64,000 bases of DNA from JAKFDK01 sp036676195 (GCA_036676195.1 JAKFDK010000099.1:1-64000), one strand, 5' to 3'. Counted from the stretch's first letter, positions 40,571-49,767 are shown. Numbers and translations are program-made. The notes: generated from the sequence alone by a model not told the origin.

Positions 40571-41845
40571 TTACTTCATAAAGCCCTGGTACTGCCGCAA
40601 CACCAGATGGGCCTCAATTTGCCTCATGGTCTCCAATGCCACACCTACCACAATCAGCAACGCAGTCCCGCCAATAAACGCGTTCTGGACTTTTGTCACG
40701 TAGATGATGCCGTATGGCAAGATGCAAATCAACGCCAAGAAGATCGACCCGACAAAGGTCAGGCGGCCTGACAACTTGGCCAGGTAATCAGCCGTTGGCT
40801 TGCCCGGTCGGAAGCCAGGGATGAATCCGCCGGCCTTCTTGATATTGTCCGCTACCTGGTTGGGATCAAAGGTGACTGCCGTGTAGAAATACGTGAACAG
40901 AATGGTCAGCACACCAAAAGCCACCAGGTAAATAGGGCTTTGCGGTCCCAGCCAGTAGTTAATCCAACGGACCACTGGGTTAAGCTGATTGAAGAAGCTC
41001 GCCACGGTAGCCGGAAACATCAGCAGTGACTGGGCAAAGATCACGGGAATCACGCCAGCCTGGTTGATCTTGACCGGCAAATGGCTCTTTTGGCCGCCAT
41101 AGGTGCGTCGACCAACCGTCCGCTTGGCATACTCAACCGGAATCTTGCGCTCTCCCTCTACAATCAGGACAGTGAAAGCGACAATCGCAATGGACATTGC
41201 CAAAACCAGAGCCACCTGAAACAGGTTCAGGCTTCCGGCCTTAACCAGGTCGAGGATACCAACCGTCGCCGAGGGGAGTCGGGAAACGATACCGGCGAAA
41301 ATTAACAGTGAAATGCCATTGCCAATGCCCTTCTCGGTGATCTGTTCACCGAGCCACATCAAGAAGGCGGTGCCTGCCGTCATGGAGAGGACGATCAACG
41401 CCACCCAGCCCCAACCGCTGTCCACCAGGGCACCCGCCGCACGGACGTTCATGGCCAGGCCAAACGCCTGGATTAATCCGAGGATGACCGTACCGTAGCG
41501 GGTGTACTCCTGGATCTTCTTCCGGCCCTCCTCACCTTCCTTCGACATTTCCTCGAGCTTAGGAATGACGACGGTGAGAAGTTGCATGATGATCGAGGCG
41601 TTAATGTACGGAGTAACGGACATCGCAAAGATCGAAAACGTCCGGAAGGCGCCTCCAGAGATAACGTCGATCAGGCCAAGAAAGCCCGAGCCCGAAAAGA
41701 GTCTTTCGACTTCCTCGGCGCGGACCCCTGGGACCGTGACGTGTGCACCGAGGCGGAATACCAGCAGCATGCCCAGGGTAAAGAGCAGGCGATTCCGCAG
41801 CCCGGCAGACCGAAGCGAGGCACGCACCGTCTCCATCATGGCCAC
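40571..41845 (-). CDS. secY: preprotein translocase subunit SecY
   Basis: A 424-residue channel protein with ten predicted membrane segments. Motifs seen include SVTPYINASIIMQLL near the N-terminus, GIGNGISLLIFAGIV, and PGFRPGKPTADYL in the cytoplasmic loop. GTG 41845 follows GAGGTGA. It sits between rplO and adk as usual. Confidence 0.97.
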   Translation of the reverse strand: MAMMETVRASLRSAGLRNRLLFTLGMLLVFRLGAHVTVPGVRAEEVERLFSGSGFLGLIDVISGGAFRTFSIFAMSVTPYINASIIMQLLTVVIPKLEEMSKEGEEGRKKIQEYTRYGTVILGLIQAFGLAMNVRAAGALVDSGWGWVALIVLSMTAGTAFLMWLGEQITEKGIGNGISLLIFAGIVSRLPSATVGILDLVKAGSLNLFQVALVLAMSIAIVAFTVLIVEGERKIPVEYAKRTVGRRTYGGQKSHLPVKINQAGVIPVIFAQSLLMFPATVASFFNQLNPVVRWINYWLGPQSPIYLVAFGVLTILFTYFYTAVTFDPNQVADNIKKAGGFIPGFRPGKPTADYLAKLSGRLTFVGSIFLALICILPYGIIYVTKVQNAFIGGTALLIVVGVALETMRQIEAHLVLRQYQGFMK

Positions 41846-41847
41846 GG

Positions 41848-42303
41848 TTACTTCACCTCGACAGTAGCCCCGAGAACCTCCGCCTTGCCACCGGCGGCAG
41901 CGATCTTCTCCAGGGCAGACTTGCTAAAAGCATGGGCTTTAATAGTCACAGCTTTTTCGAGATTGCCCTCACCCAAGACCTTGATCGGCCGGTTTCCGTG
42001 CGCCAGCCGAGCCGCCTTCAAAACTTCCGGTGTTACCTCGCCATTGAGCGTGTTCAGCGAGCCAACATTGACAACCTCATACTCAACCTTGAACGGGGCA
42101 TTGGTGAACCCACGCTTGGGAGTCTGCCGCTGCAGCGGCATCTGACCGCCTTCAAACCCAGGACGGACACCGCCACCGGCGCGCGCCCACTGGCCCTTGT
42201 GGCCTCGGGTTGAAGTCTTGCCCATGCCAGAACCGATACCACGGCCGACCCGCTTCTTGGTGTGTTTGGCACCAGCAGCAGGCCGCAGGTCGTGAAGCTG
42301 CAT
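41848..42303 (-). CDS. rplO: 50S ribosomal protein L15
   Basis: A 151-residue L15 (GRGIGSGMGKTSTRGHKGQ, then GFEGGQMPLQRQTPKRGF). ATG 42303 has AGGAGG eight bases upstream; the longer frame has none. A 177-bp gap lies between it and rpmD. Confidence 0.96.
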   Translation of the reverse strand: MQLHDLRPAAGAKHTKKRVGRGIGSGMGKTSTRGHKGQWARAGGGVRPGFEGGQMPLQRQTPKRGFTNAPFKVEYEVVNVGSLNTLNGEVTPEVLKAARLAHGNRPIKVLGEGNLEKAVTIKAHAFSKSALEKIAAAGGKAEVLGATVEVK

Positions 42304-42480
42304 GATTATTTCCTCCTGACTGTTGCTACCGGACTGCGAAGCCCAAGGGCTCCTGGCCCGGTCGGGGGACGCCCGGCTCCGGGTGCCGGACTCGCGTGAG
42401 AGAGCCACCCGGGGGCATGGCAACCATCCATACCCCCGTCCACCACCCGAACAATTCCCGGAATAATAACGGTTCGGCGG

Positions 42481-42663
42481 TTAGGCTTCCTGTACCTCTA
42501 TCAGGTGCTTGACCTTATCGATCATGCCCCGAATGGCCGGGGTATCCGGCAACTCGTGCGTCTGACCAGGCTTGCGCAGCCCCAGAGAGGCCACCGTCCG
42601 GATCTGGCGCTCATTCTTGCCGGCAAGACCCCGCTTGAGCGTCACGATGAGCTTGTTCGCCAC
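42481..42663 (-). CDS. rpmD: 50S ribosomal protein L30
   Basis: A 60-residue L30 (LIVTLKRGLAGKNERQIRTV, then GLRKPGQTHELPDTPAIRGM), usual size. It starts 13 bp after rpsE. Confidence 0.96.
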   Translation of the reverse strand: MANKLIVTLKRGLAGKNERQIRTVASLGLRKPGQTHELPDTPAIRGMIDKVKHLIEVQEA

Positions 42664-42675
42664 GGGATCTCCCTC

Positions 42676-43176
42676 CTAGCCAAGGATCTGCTCGACAGTC
42701 TTACCCCGGGTCTTGGCCACATCCTCAGGGCTGCGCAGTTGGCCCAGCGCATTGAGGGTTGCCAATACCTGATTGTTCGCCGTGTTGGAACCAATGGACT
42801 TGGACAACACGTCGCGCACGCCGGCCATTTCCAGGACGGCGCGGACAGCGCCGCCAGCGATAACACCGGTACCCTCGGAGGCAGGTTTAATCAGTACCTG
42901 ACCTGCACCGGCAAACCCAAGTGCCCCGTGGGGCAGGGATGTACCAAGCAGGGGAACATTCACCAGGCTCTTCTTGGCATCCTCAACGGCCTTGCGAATG
43001 GCCTCGGGAATCTCCTGAGCCTTTCCGGTGCCGGCACCGACGTGGCCATTCCCGTCACCTACGACGACGAGGGCGCTGAAACTCATGCGCCGGCCGCCCT
43101 TGACCGTCTTGGCCACCCGCCGGATTTCGACGAGCTTTTCCTTCAGGTCGAGTTGATTTGGATCCAGACGCGGCAC
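42676..43176 (-). CDS. rpsE: 30S ribosomal protein S5
   Basis: A 166-residue S5 (GGRRMSFSALVVVGDGNGHV, then GTGVIAGGAVRAVLEMAGV). GTG 43176 follows GAGGGA by nine bases; GTG 43185 would lie on the ribosome site. Confidence 0.95.
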   Translation of the reverse strand: MPRLDPNQLDLKEKLVEIRRVAKTVKGGRRMSFSALVVVGDGNGHVGAGTGKAQEIPEAIRKAVEDAKKSLVNVPLLGTSLPHGALGFAGAGQVLIKPASEGTGVIAGGAVRAVLEMAGVRDVLSKSIGSNTANNQVLATLNALGQLRSPEDVAKTRGKTVEQILG

Positions 43177-43194
43177 TGCTTTCACTCCCTCGCC

Positions 43195-43563
43195 TTAGAA
43201 ATCCAGGCCGCCGACCCGTGCACCCTCAGCGAGGGCTGCCACGCGGCCGTGGTACAGGTAACCACCGCGGTCAAACACCACTGAGACAATACCCTTATCC
43301 TTGGCCCGCCGCGCCAGTAACTCACCCACGGCCTTCGCCGCCTCGGCGTTACCACCGTTGGCCAGCTTTTCGCGCACCTCAGGGTCCATGGTCGAAGCGG
43401 CCACCAGGGTATTGCCAACCGTATCATCAATAATCTGAGCGTAAATGTGGCGGTTCGAGCGGAACACGTTAAGCCGCGGCCGCTCGGAGGTCCCGACCAC
43501 CTTCTTCCGGACACGCAGGTGCCGTACCTGACGAGTCCGGTTCCGGTCTTCCTTCAGAAGCAT
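43195..43563 (-). CDS. rplR: 50S ribosomal protein L18
   Basis: A 122-residue L18 (RPRLNVFRSNRHIYAQIIDD and C-terminal DRGGYLYHGRVAALAEGAR). It binds 5S rRNA. It is between rplF and rpsE as in the standard spc operon. Confidence 0.97.
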   Translation of the reverse strand: MLLKEDRNRTRQVRHLRVRKKVVGTSERPRLNVFRSNRHIYAQIIDDTVGNTLVAASTMDPEVREKLANGGNAEAAKAVGELLARRAKDKGIVSVVFDRGGYLYHGRVAALAEGARVGGLDF

Positions 43564-43575
43564 CGGGTTCCCTCC

Positions 43576-44115
43576 TTACTTCTTACCCGTCTTACCGACC
43601 TTGCGGCGGACCTTCTCACCAGCGTAGCGGATACCCTTACCGAGGTAGGGCTCCGGCGGCTTGACTCCGCGCACTTCGGCGGCAAATTGTCCAACCAGTT
43701 CCTTGTTGATGCCCTTGACGATGATGTTAGTAGCGTTGGGCACTTCCACGGTAATACCAGCCGGAGGATTCATTTCAACCGGATGACTGAAACCAACGGT
43801 CATGGTCAGCTTTGCGCCAGCCTTGGCGGCGCGGTAGCCGGTACCGACCAGTTCAAGATTACGGGTATAGCCCTTAGTGACACCCTCCACCATGTTGGCA
43901 ACCAGGGTGCGGGTAAGGCCATGCAGGGCCTTGTGCAACCGGTTGTCACTCGGGCGGTTGACCGTGAGGACGTTGTCCTTGACTTCCACAATCATGTCCT
44001 TGTGGAGGATGCGGGTGAGTTCGCCCAGTGGGCCCTTCACCAGGACATTGGCGCCGTCCACGGTCACCTGCACGCCGGCGGGGATGGCGACGGGCTGCTT
44101 GCCTACACGAGACAT
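43576..44115 (-). CDS. rplF: 50S ribosomal protein L6
   Basis: A 179-residue L6 (MSRVGKQPVAIPAGVQVT, and the C-terminal GVKPPEPYLGKGIRYAGE). ATG 44115 is chosen because GGGAGG lies upstream and the extra frame is unlike L6. Confidence 0.96.
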   Translation of the reverse strand: MSRVGKQPVAIPAGVQVTVDGANVLVKGPLGELTRILHKDMIVEVKDNVLTVNRPSDNRLHKALHGLTRTLVANMVEGVTKGYTRNLELVGTGYRAAKAGAKLTMTVGFSHPVEMNPPAGITVEVPNATNIIVKGINKELVGQFAAEVRGVKPPEPYLGKGIRYAGEKVRRKVGKTGKK

Positions 44116-44131
44116 GTGCCGTGCCCCTCCC

Positions 44132-44530
44132 TTACCAGATGTAGCAGAGGACCTCGCCGCCAACACCCTGCCGGCGAGCCTCACGATCGGTCATGATGCC
44201 CTTAGAGGTGGACAGAATGGCAATGCCCAGCCCGCCCAGCACCTTGGGAATCTCGTCCTTCTTCGCATAAATGCGCAGGCCGGGGCGGGAAATCCGCTTC
44301 AGGCCCTGCAGGACCCGACTCTTGCCGGGACCATACTTCAGATAAACCCGGATGCTCCCCTGCTTATCGTCGTCTGCCCACTCAAACTCCCGGACATAGC
44401 CCTCGTTCCTGAGAATCTCCACGAGAGCCCGCTTCAGCTTGGAGCCCGGAACGTCAATCTTCTCATGGAAGACCTGGTTGGCATTGCGGAGCCGAGTCAA
44501 CAGGTCCGCAATCGGATCAGAGACGACCAT
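44132..44530 (-). CDS. rpsH: 30S ribosomal protein S8
   Basis: A 132-residue S8 (SDPIADLLTRLRNANQ and C-terminal GLGIAILSTSKGIMTDREAR). Usual length. Confidence 0.97.
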   Translation of the reverse strand: MVVSDPIADLLTRLRNANQVFHEKIDVPGSKLKRALVEILRNEGYVREFEWADDDKQGSIRVYLKYGPGKSRVLQGLKRISRPGLRIYAKKDEIPKVLGGLGIAILSTSKGIMTDREARRQGVGGEVLCYIW

Positions 44531-44609
44531 AATAAGAATCCTCCCTTCCGCTGGCTGGTTCCGGAGGTGCCGGTCGTAAGAGCCTCCCCCGGCCTTGCCA
44601 GCCGCAATC

Positions 44610-44795
44610 TTACCAGCTAGCCTTCTTCACGCCAGGAATCTCGCCGCGATGCGCCATGCTGCGGAAGCAATGCCGGCAGATGCCGAACTTCCGGATAAAA
44701 GCCCGGGAGCGCCCGCACAAGTTGCAGCGATTATACGCCTGCACCTTGAACTTCGCCGGCCGGCCCTGCTTGGCAACCCACGCTTTGGTGGCCAT
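44610..44795 (-). CDS. rpsN: 30S ribosomal protein S14, zinc form (type Z)
   Basis: A 61-residue S14 with C24, C27, C40 and C43, the zinc form. It is in the usual place between rplE and rpsH. Confidence 0.97.
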   Translation of the reverse strand: MATKAWVAKQGRPAKFKVQAYNRCNLCGRSRAFIRKFGICRHCFRSMAHRGEIPGVKKASW

Positions 44796-44815
44796 TCAGT
44801 AACCTCCTTCCGAGC

Positions 44816-45358
44816 TTACTGCTCCTTGAACGGCATTCCCAGGAACTTCAGCAACTGGCGTCCCTCTTCATCCGTGGGGGCTGTAGTCACGATGACTACG
44901 TCCATGCCCCGGATCTTGTCGACCTTATCGTAGTCGATTTCCGGAAAAATCAACTGCTCCTTGAGGCCCAGGGTGTAGTTGCCCCGGCCGTCAAAGGCCT
45001 TGTTCGATACGCCGCGGAAGTCACGGACCCGCGGGAGGGCCATATTAATCAGCCGATCGAGGAAGTCCCACATCATCTCGCCACGCAGAGTGACCTTAAT
45101 GCCAATGGGCATGCCCTCGCGGATCTTAAACGCAGCGATGGACTTCTTTGCCCGGGTTACCACCGGCTTCTGCCCAGTGATGGTAGCCATGTCCGCCATG
45201 GCAGTGTCAATGATCTTGGGATTCTGGACAGCCTCGCCCAGGCCCATGTTCACAACTACCTTCTCGATCTTCGGGAGCTGCATCACATTCTTATACCCGA
45301 AGTGCTTGAGAAGGGCGGGGGCAACTTCCTCAACATACTTCTTCTTGAGACGGGCCAC
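44816..45358 (-). CDS. rplE: 50S ribosomal protein L5
   Basis: A 180-residue L5 that binds 5S rRNA (IEKVVVNMGLGEAVQNPK, then RDFRGVSNKAFDGRGNYTLG). GTG 45358 after GGAGGG. Confidence 0.97.
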   Translation of the reverse strand: MARLKKKYVEEVAPALLKHFGYKNVMQLPKIEKVVVNMGLGEAVQNPKIIDTAMADMATITGQKPVVTRAKKSIAAFKIREGMPIGIKVTLRGEMMWDFLDRLINMALPRVRDFRGVSNKAFDGRGNYTLGLKEQLIFPEIDYDKVDKIRGMDVVIVTTAPTDEEGRQLLKFLGMPFKEQ

Positions 45359-45381
45359 TTAGGAAACCCTCCTTCCCGCCC

Positions 45382-45708
45382 CTAGTCGTCAAGATTGGCG
45401 CCGCTCTTGACCGAGATGCGCACCTTCTTACCGTTTTCCAGAACCTTGTGGGCGATGCGAGTCGGAGCATTCGCCTTTTCATCCCACACCATCACGTTGG
45501 AAGCGTGAATCGGTGCTTCCCTCTCGATGATGCCACCCTGAGGGCTCTTGGGCCCGGGCTTGGTGTGGCGCTTGATAATGGCCACGCCCTCCACCACAAC
45601 ACGATTATCATCGGGAATGACACGGGTGACCTTGCCCTTCTTACCCCGGTCCTTACCGGAGATAACCAGGACGTAATCGCCCTTCTTCACGTGCACCTTG
45701 TTGGCCAT
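45382..45708 (-). CDS. rplX: 50S ribosomal protein L24
   Basis: A 108-residue L24 with the KOW motif (VKKGDYVLVISGKDRGKKGK). It lies between rplN and rplE. Confidence 0.97.
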   Translation of the reverse strand: MANKVHVKKGDYVLVISGKDRGKKGKVTRVIPDDNRVVVEGVAIIKRHTKPGPKSPQGGIIEREAPIHASNVMVWDEKANAPTRIAHKVLENGKKVRISVKSGANLDD

Positions 45709-45749
45709 GATTGTTACCCTCCTCCCTTTATGCTCGCTAGGCCTTACTT

Positions 45750-46118
45750 TTAAAGGACCTCAGGCGCAAGGGAGATGATCTTCATGAAGCCCTTATCACG
45801 GAGCTCACGGGCCACCGGCCCGAAAATACGGGTTCCCTTGGGCTCCTGCTCATCCTTCAGGATCACAGCCGCATTTTCATCAAAGCGGATGTAAGACCCG
45901 TCCGGCCTGCGCTGGGGCCGCACGGTGCGCACAACAACGGCCTTTACGACATCGCCCTTCTTGACAACGCCGCCAGGAGACGCCTCCTTGACGGACGCCA
46001 CAATGATGTCACCGATGCCGGCGTACCGAGCGGTGCTGCCCTTCAGAACCCGGAAGCACATAATCTCCTTGGCGCCGGTGTTGTCGGCAACCACCAGCCG
46101 GGTCTGTGGCTGGATCAC
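45750..46118 (-). CDS. rplN: 50S ribosomal protein L14
   Basis: A 122-residue L14 (MIQPQTRLVVADNTGAKEIM, and FDENAAVILKDEQEPKGTRI). Usual length. Confidence 0.97.
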   Translation of the reverse strand: MIQPQTRLVVADNTGAKEIMCFRVLKGSTARYAGIGDIIVASVKEASPGGVVKKGDVVKAVVVRTVRPQRRPDGSYIRFDENAAVILKDEQEPKGTRIFGPVARELRDKGFMKIISLAPEVL

Positions 46119-46180
46119 GGCTCGCTACCTCCTTCAGTCTGTCACCACGGAGGGGTTTCCCCATCCGGCACGGACGACCC

Positions 46181-46444
46181 CTAACGGGCCGCCCGCTCCA
46201 GAATTTCCACTACCCGCCACCGCTTCAGCTTGCTCAGCGGACGGGTCTCCATGATACGAACCTTGTCGCCCTTCTGGGCCTCGTTCTGTTCGTCATGGGC
46301 GTGGAACTTGGTGGTCCGCTTGATCCGCTTCTTGTAGAGCGGATGCTCTACGAGCGTCTCAACGGCGATCACCACAGTCTTATCGCCCTTATCGGAAACC
46401 ACAGTGCCTACCCGAGTCTTTCTCAGGGCGCGCTCTTCACTCAT
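46181..46444 (-). CDS. rpsQ: 30S ribosomal protein S17
   Basis: An 87-residue S17 (RVGTVVSDKGDKTVVIAVET, and KVRIMETRPLSKLKRWRVVE). ATG 46444 is chosen; a GTG three codons earlier lies on the ribosome site. Confidence 0.95.
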   Translation of the reverse strand: MSEERALRKTRVGTVVSDKGDKTVVIAVETLVEHPLYKKRIKRTTKFHAHDEQNEAQKGDKVRIMETRPLSKLKRWRVVEILERAAR

Positions 46445-46457
46445 CTGGTGCACCCCC

Positions 46458-46658
46458 TTAGGCCTTCGCCTTGATTTCCCGCTCCCGCAGGATGGTCTTC
46501 ACACGAGCGATGTCGTGGCGGACCTGACGGATGCGGGCGGGGTTATCCAGGTTATTGGTGGCGAGTTGAAACCGCAGGTTGAAGAGCTCCTCCTTGAGTG
46601 AGACCGCCTTGGCCTGCAGCTCGTCGGTGCTCATGTCCCGGACTTCCTTAGCCTTCAT
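46458..46658 (-). CDS. rpmC: 50S ribosomal protein L29
   Basis: A 66-residue L29 (MKAKEVRDMSTDELQAKAVS and RHDIARVKTILREREIKA). ATG 46658 lies within the last 11 bases of rplP, so the two are coupled; the extra frame upstream is rplP. Confidence 0.96.
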   Translation of the reverse strand: MKAKEVRDMSTDELQAKAVSLKEELFNLRFQLATNNLDNPARIRQVRHDIARVKTILREREIKAKA

Positions 46659-47109
46659 TCGTGGCTTCACCACCAATCTCAGCCGTCGCCGGCGCACCCT
46701 GCTCCCGCTTGACAAACTTGCACCGAACGGGAAGCTTGTGCATGGCTAACCGCATCGCTTCGCGCGCGGTCTCCTCCGGCACGCCGGCGATTTCAAACAT
46801 GATCCGGCCCGGCTTGACCACGGCCACCCACATCTCCGGACCGCCCTTACCGGAACCCATACGGGTTTCGGCCGGCTTCTTGGTGACAGACAGGTGTGGG
46901 AAAATCTTGATCCACACCTTGCCGCCACGCTTCAAGTAGCGGGTCATGGCCACACGGGCAGCCTCAATCTGCCGATCCGTAACCCAGGCTGCATCCAGAG
47001 ACTGCAGACCGTACTGGCCAAAGGACACCTCAGCGCCACCCTTGGTAGCACCGGACTTATACAGGCGGCTATGAGGCTTCCGCCATTTCACGCGCTTGGG
47101 TGCAAGCAT
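46648..47109 (-). CDS. rplP: 50S ribosomal protein L16
   Basis: A 153-residue L16 (KRVKWRKPHSRLYKSGATKG, and GSGKGGPEMWVAVVKPGRIM). It is slightly longer than usual because of a short C-terminal extension (REQGAPATAEIGGEATNEG) that overlaps the L29 start. Confidence 0.97.
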   Translation of the reverse strand: MLAPKRVKWRKPHSRLYKSGATKGGAEVSFGQYGLQSLDAAWVTDRQIEAARVAMTRYLKRGGKVWIKIFPHLSVTKKPAETRMGSGKGGPEMWVAVVKPGRIMFEIAGVPEETAREAMRLAMHKLPVRCKFVKREQGAPATAEIGGEATNEG

Positions 47110-47112
47110 GGT

Positions 47113-47976
47113 TTAGCGACCTCCCCTGGGGGCGCCGCCGCCGGGCCTGCCACCGCGATTGCCGGGAGCGCCAGGGCCACGGCCACCCGGGCCACCGGCA
47201 TTGCGGCCACCAGGGCCACGGTTGCCGCCGGGCCGACCGCCGCCGGGACCACCCTGGGGACGGCCACCGCCCGGGCCACGGCCGCCGCCACGGGGGCCGC
47301 TGCGCGGACCACGGTCGTCGCCGCGCCGCTCCGGAACAACCGGAGCCTCACCGAACTCGCCTTTGTAGACCCAGACCTTGACGCCGATTTTACCGTAAGT
47401 GGTGTTAGCCTCAGCCTGGCCGTAATCAATATCCGCACGAAGGGTGTGCAGAGGCACGGTCCCCTCGTTGTCACGCTCTTTGCGGGCGATTTCGGCGCCG
47501 CCGATCCGACCGGACACGATCACACGGACCCCGCGGGCGCCCATCCGCATGGCACGGGTAATCGCCTGCTTCATCGCCCGACGAGCGGAAATCCGCTTCT
47601 CAAGCTGCTGGGCAATCCCTTCGGCGACCAGAACAGCATCGATCTCGGGGTTGCGGATCTCCATGATGTCGATCCGTACCTTCTTACCCGCCGTCATGGT
47701 CTCAAGTTTCTTCCGCAGATCCTCGATGCCGGCGCCGCCCTTACCAATCACCATACCCGGCTTGGCCGTGTGAACCACAACGCGGATCTGGTTAGCCGTG
47801 CGCTCGATCTCGATCTTCGCGACACCGCTGTTGTAGAAGGCGGTCTTCACAAACTTGCGGATCTTGACGTCTTCCACCAGGAGGGCGGGGAGGTCCTTCT
47901 TCCCAGCATACCAGCGGGAAGTCCAGTCCCGATAAACGCCGACCCGGAGGCCGTTCGGGTGAACCTTCTGACCCAC
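47113..47976 (-). CDS. rpsC: 30S ribosomal protein S3 with Gly/Arg/Pro-rich tail
   Basis: A 287-residue S3. Residues 1-215 are normal (GQKVHPNGLRVGVYRDW, KH-domain VIGKGGAGIEDLRKKLE, and GKIGVKVWVYKGE). Residues of about 220-287 form a low-complexity tail of Gly, Arg and Pro (repeats such as GGRPGGNRGPGG), which is much longer than the few residues seen in most S3. GTG 47976 has AAGGAGGGG upstream and shares its first base with the rplV stop (TAGTG). The tail may bind RNA. Confidence 0.95.
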   Translation of the reverse strand: MGQKVHPNGLRVGVYRDWTSRWYAGKKDLPALLVEDVKIRKFVKTAFYNSGVAKIEIERTANQIRVVVHTAKPGMVIGKGGAGIEDLRKKLETMTAGKKVRIDIMEIRNPEIDAVLVAEGIAQQLEKRISARRAMKQAITRAMRMGARGVRVIVSGRIGGAEIARKERDNEGTVPLHTLRADIDYGQAEANTTYGKIGVKVWVYKGEFGEAPVVPERRGDDRGPRSGPRGGGRGPGGGRPQGGPGGGRPGGNRGPGGRNAGGPGGRGPGAPGNRGGRPGGGAPRGGR

Positions 47977-48317
47977 TACTTCCCCTCCTTTTCCTTCACA
48001 ACCACCGTAATGTGCGAGGACCGCTTGAGGATCGGAAACGCCTGGCCGCGCTGGCGCGGATGAAACCGCTTGAGGGTCGGACCACCGTCGACGTAGGCTG
48101 CCGCAATCACCAGACGATCCTGATTCATGTTGAAGTTGTGCTCGGCGTTGGCAGCAGCGCTCTTGACGACCTTTTCGATCGGCTTCGAGGCCCGCTTCGG
48201 CACAAACCTCAGGATGTTCAGCGCATCCTTCACGCTCTTCCCCCGGATGAGGTCGATGACGATACGGCACTTCCGGGGGGAGATACGGATGTAGCGAGCT
48301 ACAGACTTCGCTTCCAT
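47976..48317 (-). CDS. rplV: 50S ribosomal protein L22
   Basis: A 113-residue L22 (ARYIRISPRKCRIVIDLIRG, and LKRFHPRQRGQAFPILKRSS). It lies in the exit tunnel. Its stop overlaps the GTG of rpsC by one base. Confidence 0.97.
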   Translation of the reverse strand: MEAKSVARYIRISPRKCRIVIDLIRGKSVKDALNILRFVPKRASKPIEKVVKSAAANAEHNFNMNQDRLVIAAAYVDGGPTLKRFHPRQRGQAFPILKRSSHITVVVKEKEGK

Positions 48318-48330
48318 CTAGTTCCCCTCC

Positions 48331-48615
48331 TTACTTGAGCCGCGTCGCCTTCTCAGTCATGCCACCATGGCCCTTGAAGGTCCGAGTTGGAGCAAACTCC
48401 CCCAGCTTATGACCGACCATTTCTTCGGTGACATACACAGGAACATGCTTGCGACCATCGTGCACGGCAATGGTGTGTCCGAGAAAATCAGGCGTGATCG
48501 TGCAATCGCGAGCCCAGGACTTGACCACGCGCTTGTCGTTCTTCTCGTTCATTGCCAGAATCTTCTTCTCAAGCGACTTGACAACATACGGGCCCTTCTT
48601 GAGAGAGCGACCCAT
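48331..48615 (-). CDS. rpsS: 30S ribosomal protein S19
   Basis: A 94-residue S19 (GRSLKKGPYVVKSLEKKIL, and GHKLGEFAPTRTFKGHGG). Usual length. Confidence 0.97.
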   Translation of the reverse strand: MGRSLKKGPYVVKSLEKKILAMNEKNDKRVVKSWARDCTITPDFLGHTIAVHDGRKHVPVYVTEEMVGHKLGEFAPTRTFKGHGGMTEKATRLK

Positions 48616-48634
48616 TCCTTATTGCCCCCTTCCG

Positions 48635-49465
48635 CTACTTAGTCCGCCGCTGCTTGATGTACTTGTCAGAGGCCTTGCCCTTCTTCCGGGTCTTGTAACC
48701 CAGGGTGGGCTTGCCCCAAGGCGTCAGCGGCGACTTGCGGCCGATGGGGGCCCTACCCTCGCCACCACCATGCGGATGGTCGACGGGGTTCATGACCGAA
48801 CCACGGTTGTGCGGACGCCGGCCCAGCCAGCGGGAGCGGCCCGCCTTACCGATGCTGATGTTCTCATTCTCGAGGTTGCCGACCTGACCCACAGTGGCCC
48901 GGCAGGCAGAAAGAACAAGGCGCATTTCGCCGGACGGCAACCGCAGAAGGGTATACTTGCCCTCACGGCCCATCACCTGCGCAAACGCTCCGGCCGAGCG
49001 GGCCATCTGGCCACCCTTGCCGGGGGTCAGTTCGATGTTGTGCACCAGCGTACCGACCGGAATGTTGATCAGTGCCAGAGCGTTCCCTGGCTTGATGTCA
49101 GCGTTGGGACCGCTGGAGATGACATCACCGATCTTAACCCCGACCGGAGCCAGAATGTATGCCTTACGCCCGTTGGCGTAGGCCACCAGAGCAATACGCG
49201 ACGTCCGGTTCGGGTCATATTCAATGGCCTTGACCGTCGCCGGCACCCCATCCATGTTGCGCTTGAAGTCAATCACCCGGTAGAGCCGCTTGTGGCCGCC
49301 CCCCCGGAACCGGGAGGTAATCCGGCCATAAACGTTGCGACCGCCGGTCTTGACCAGGCGCTCAACGAGGGAGCGCTCGGGCTCGGTCTTGGTGATCTCC
49401 TCAAAGGTGTGCACCGTCATCTGACGGATGCCCGGAGAAGTGGGCTTAAACCGCTTGATCCCCAT
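48635..49465 (-). CDS. rplB: 50S ribosomal protein L2
   Basis: A 276-residue L2 (GIKRFKPTSPGIRQMTV, and RGSVMNPVDHPHGGGEGRAP), with the conserved His near the peptidyl-transferase centre. Usual length. Confidence 0.97.
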   Translation of the reverse strand: MGIKRFKPTSPGIRQMTVHTFEEITKTEPERSLVERLVKTGGRNVYGRITSRFRGGGHKRLYRVIDFKRNMDGVPATVKAIEYDPNRTSRIALVAYANGRKAYILAPVGVKIGDVISSGPNADIKPGNALALINIPVGTLVHNIELTPGKGGQMARSAGAFAQVMGREGKYTLLRLPSGEMRLVLSACRATVGQVGNLENENISIGKAGRSRWLGRRPHNRGSVMNPVDHPHGGGEGRAPIGRKSPLTPWGKPTLGYKTRKKGKASDKYIKQRRTK

Positions 49466-49482
49466 GTGCTGCTCCCTCCTTC

Positions 49483-49767
49483 CTAAGCGCCTTCGAAGAC
49501 CTTGATAGACTGGCCTTCAGCCAGAGTCACAATGGCCTTCTTGCGGTCCGGGCGCTTGCCGGTAAACTTGCCGTACCGGCGCATCTTACCTTCGATATTG
49601 ATCGTGTTCACCTTGGTGACCTTGACCTTGAAGATCTCTTCAATAGCCTTCTTGACCTGGGACTTATTCGCGTCCACATGGATCTCGAAGGTATACTTGT
49701 TGTCGGTCATGGCACTGGTGCTCTTCTCACTGATCAAAGGCCTTAAAATGATATCCCGGGCGTCCAT
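49483..49767 (-). CDS. rplW: 50S ribosomal protein L23
   Basis: A 94-residue L23 (IILRPLISEKSTSAMTDNK, and MRRYGKFTGKRPDRKKAIVT). The ATG shares its first base with the rplD stop (TAATG). Confidence 0.97.
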   Translation of the reverse strand: MDARDIILRPLISEKSTSAMTDNKYTFEIHVDANKSQVKKAIEEIFKVKVTKVNTINIEGKMRRYGKFTGKRPDRKKAIVTLAEGQSIKVFEGA

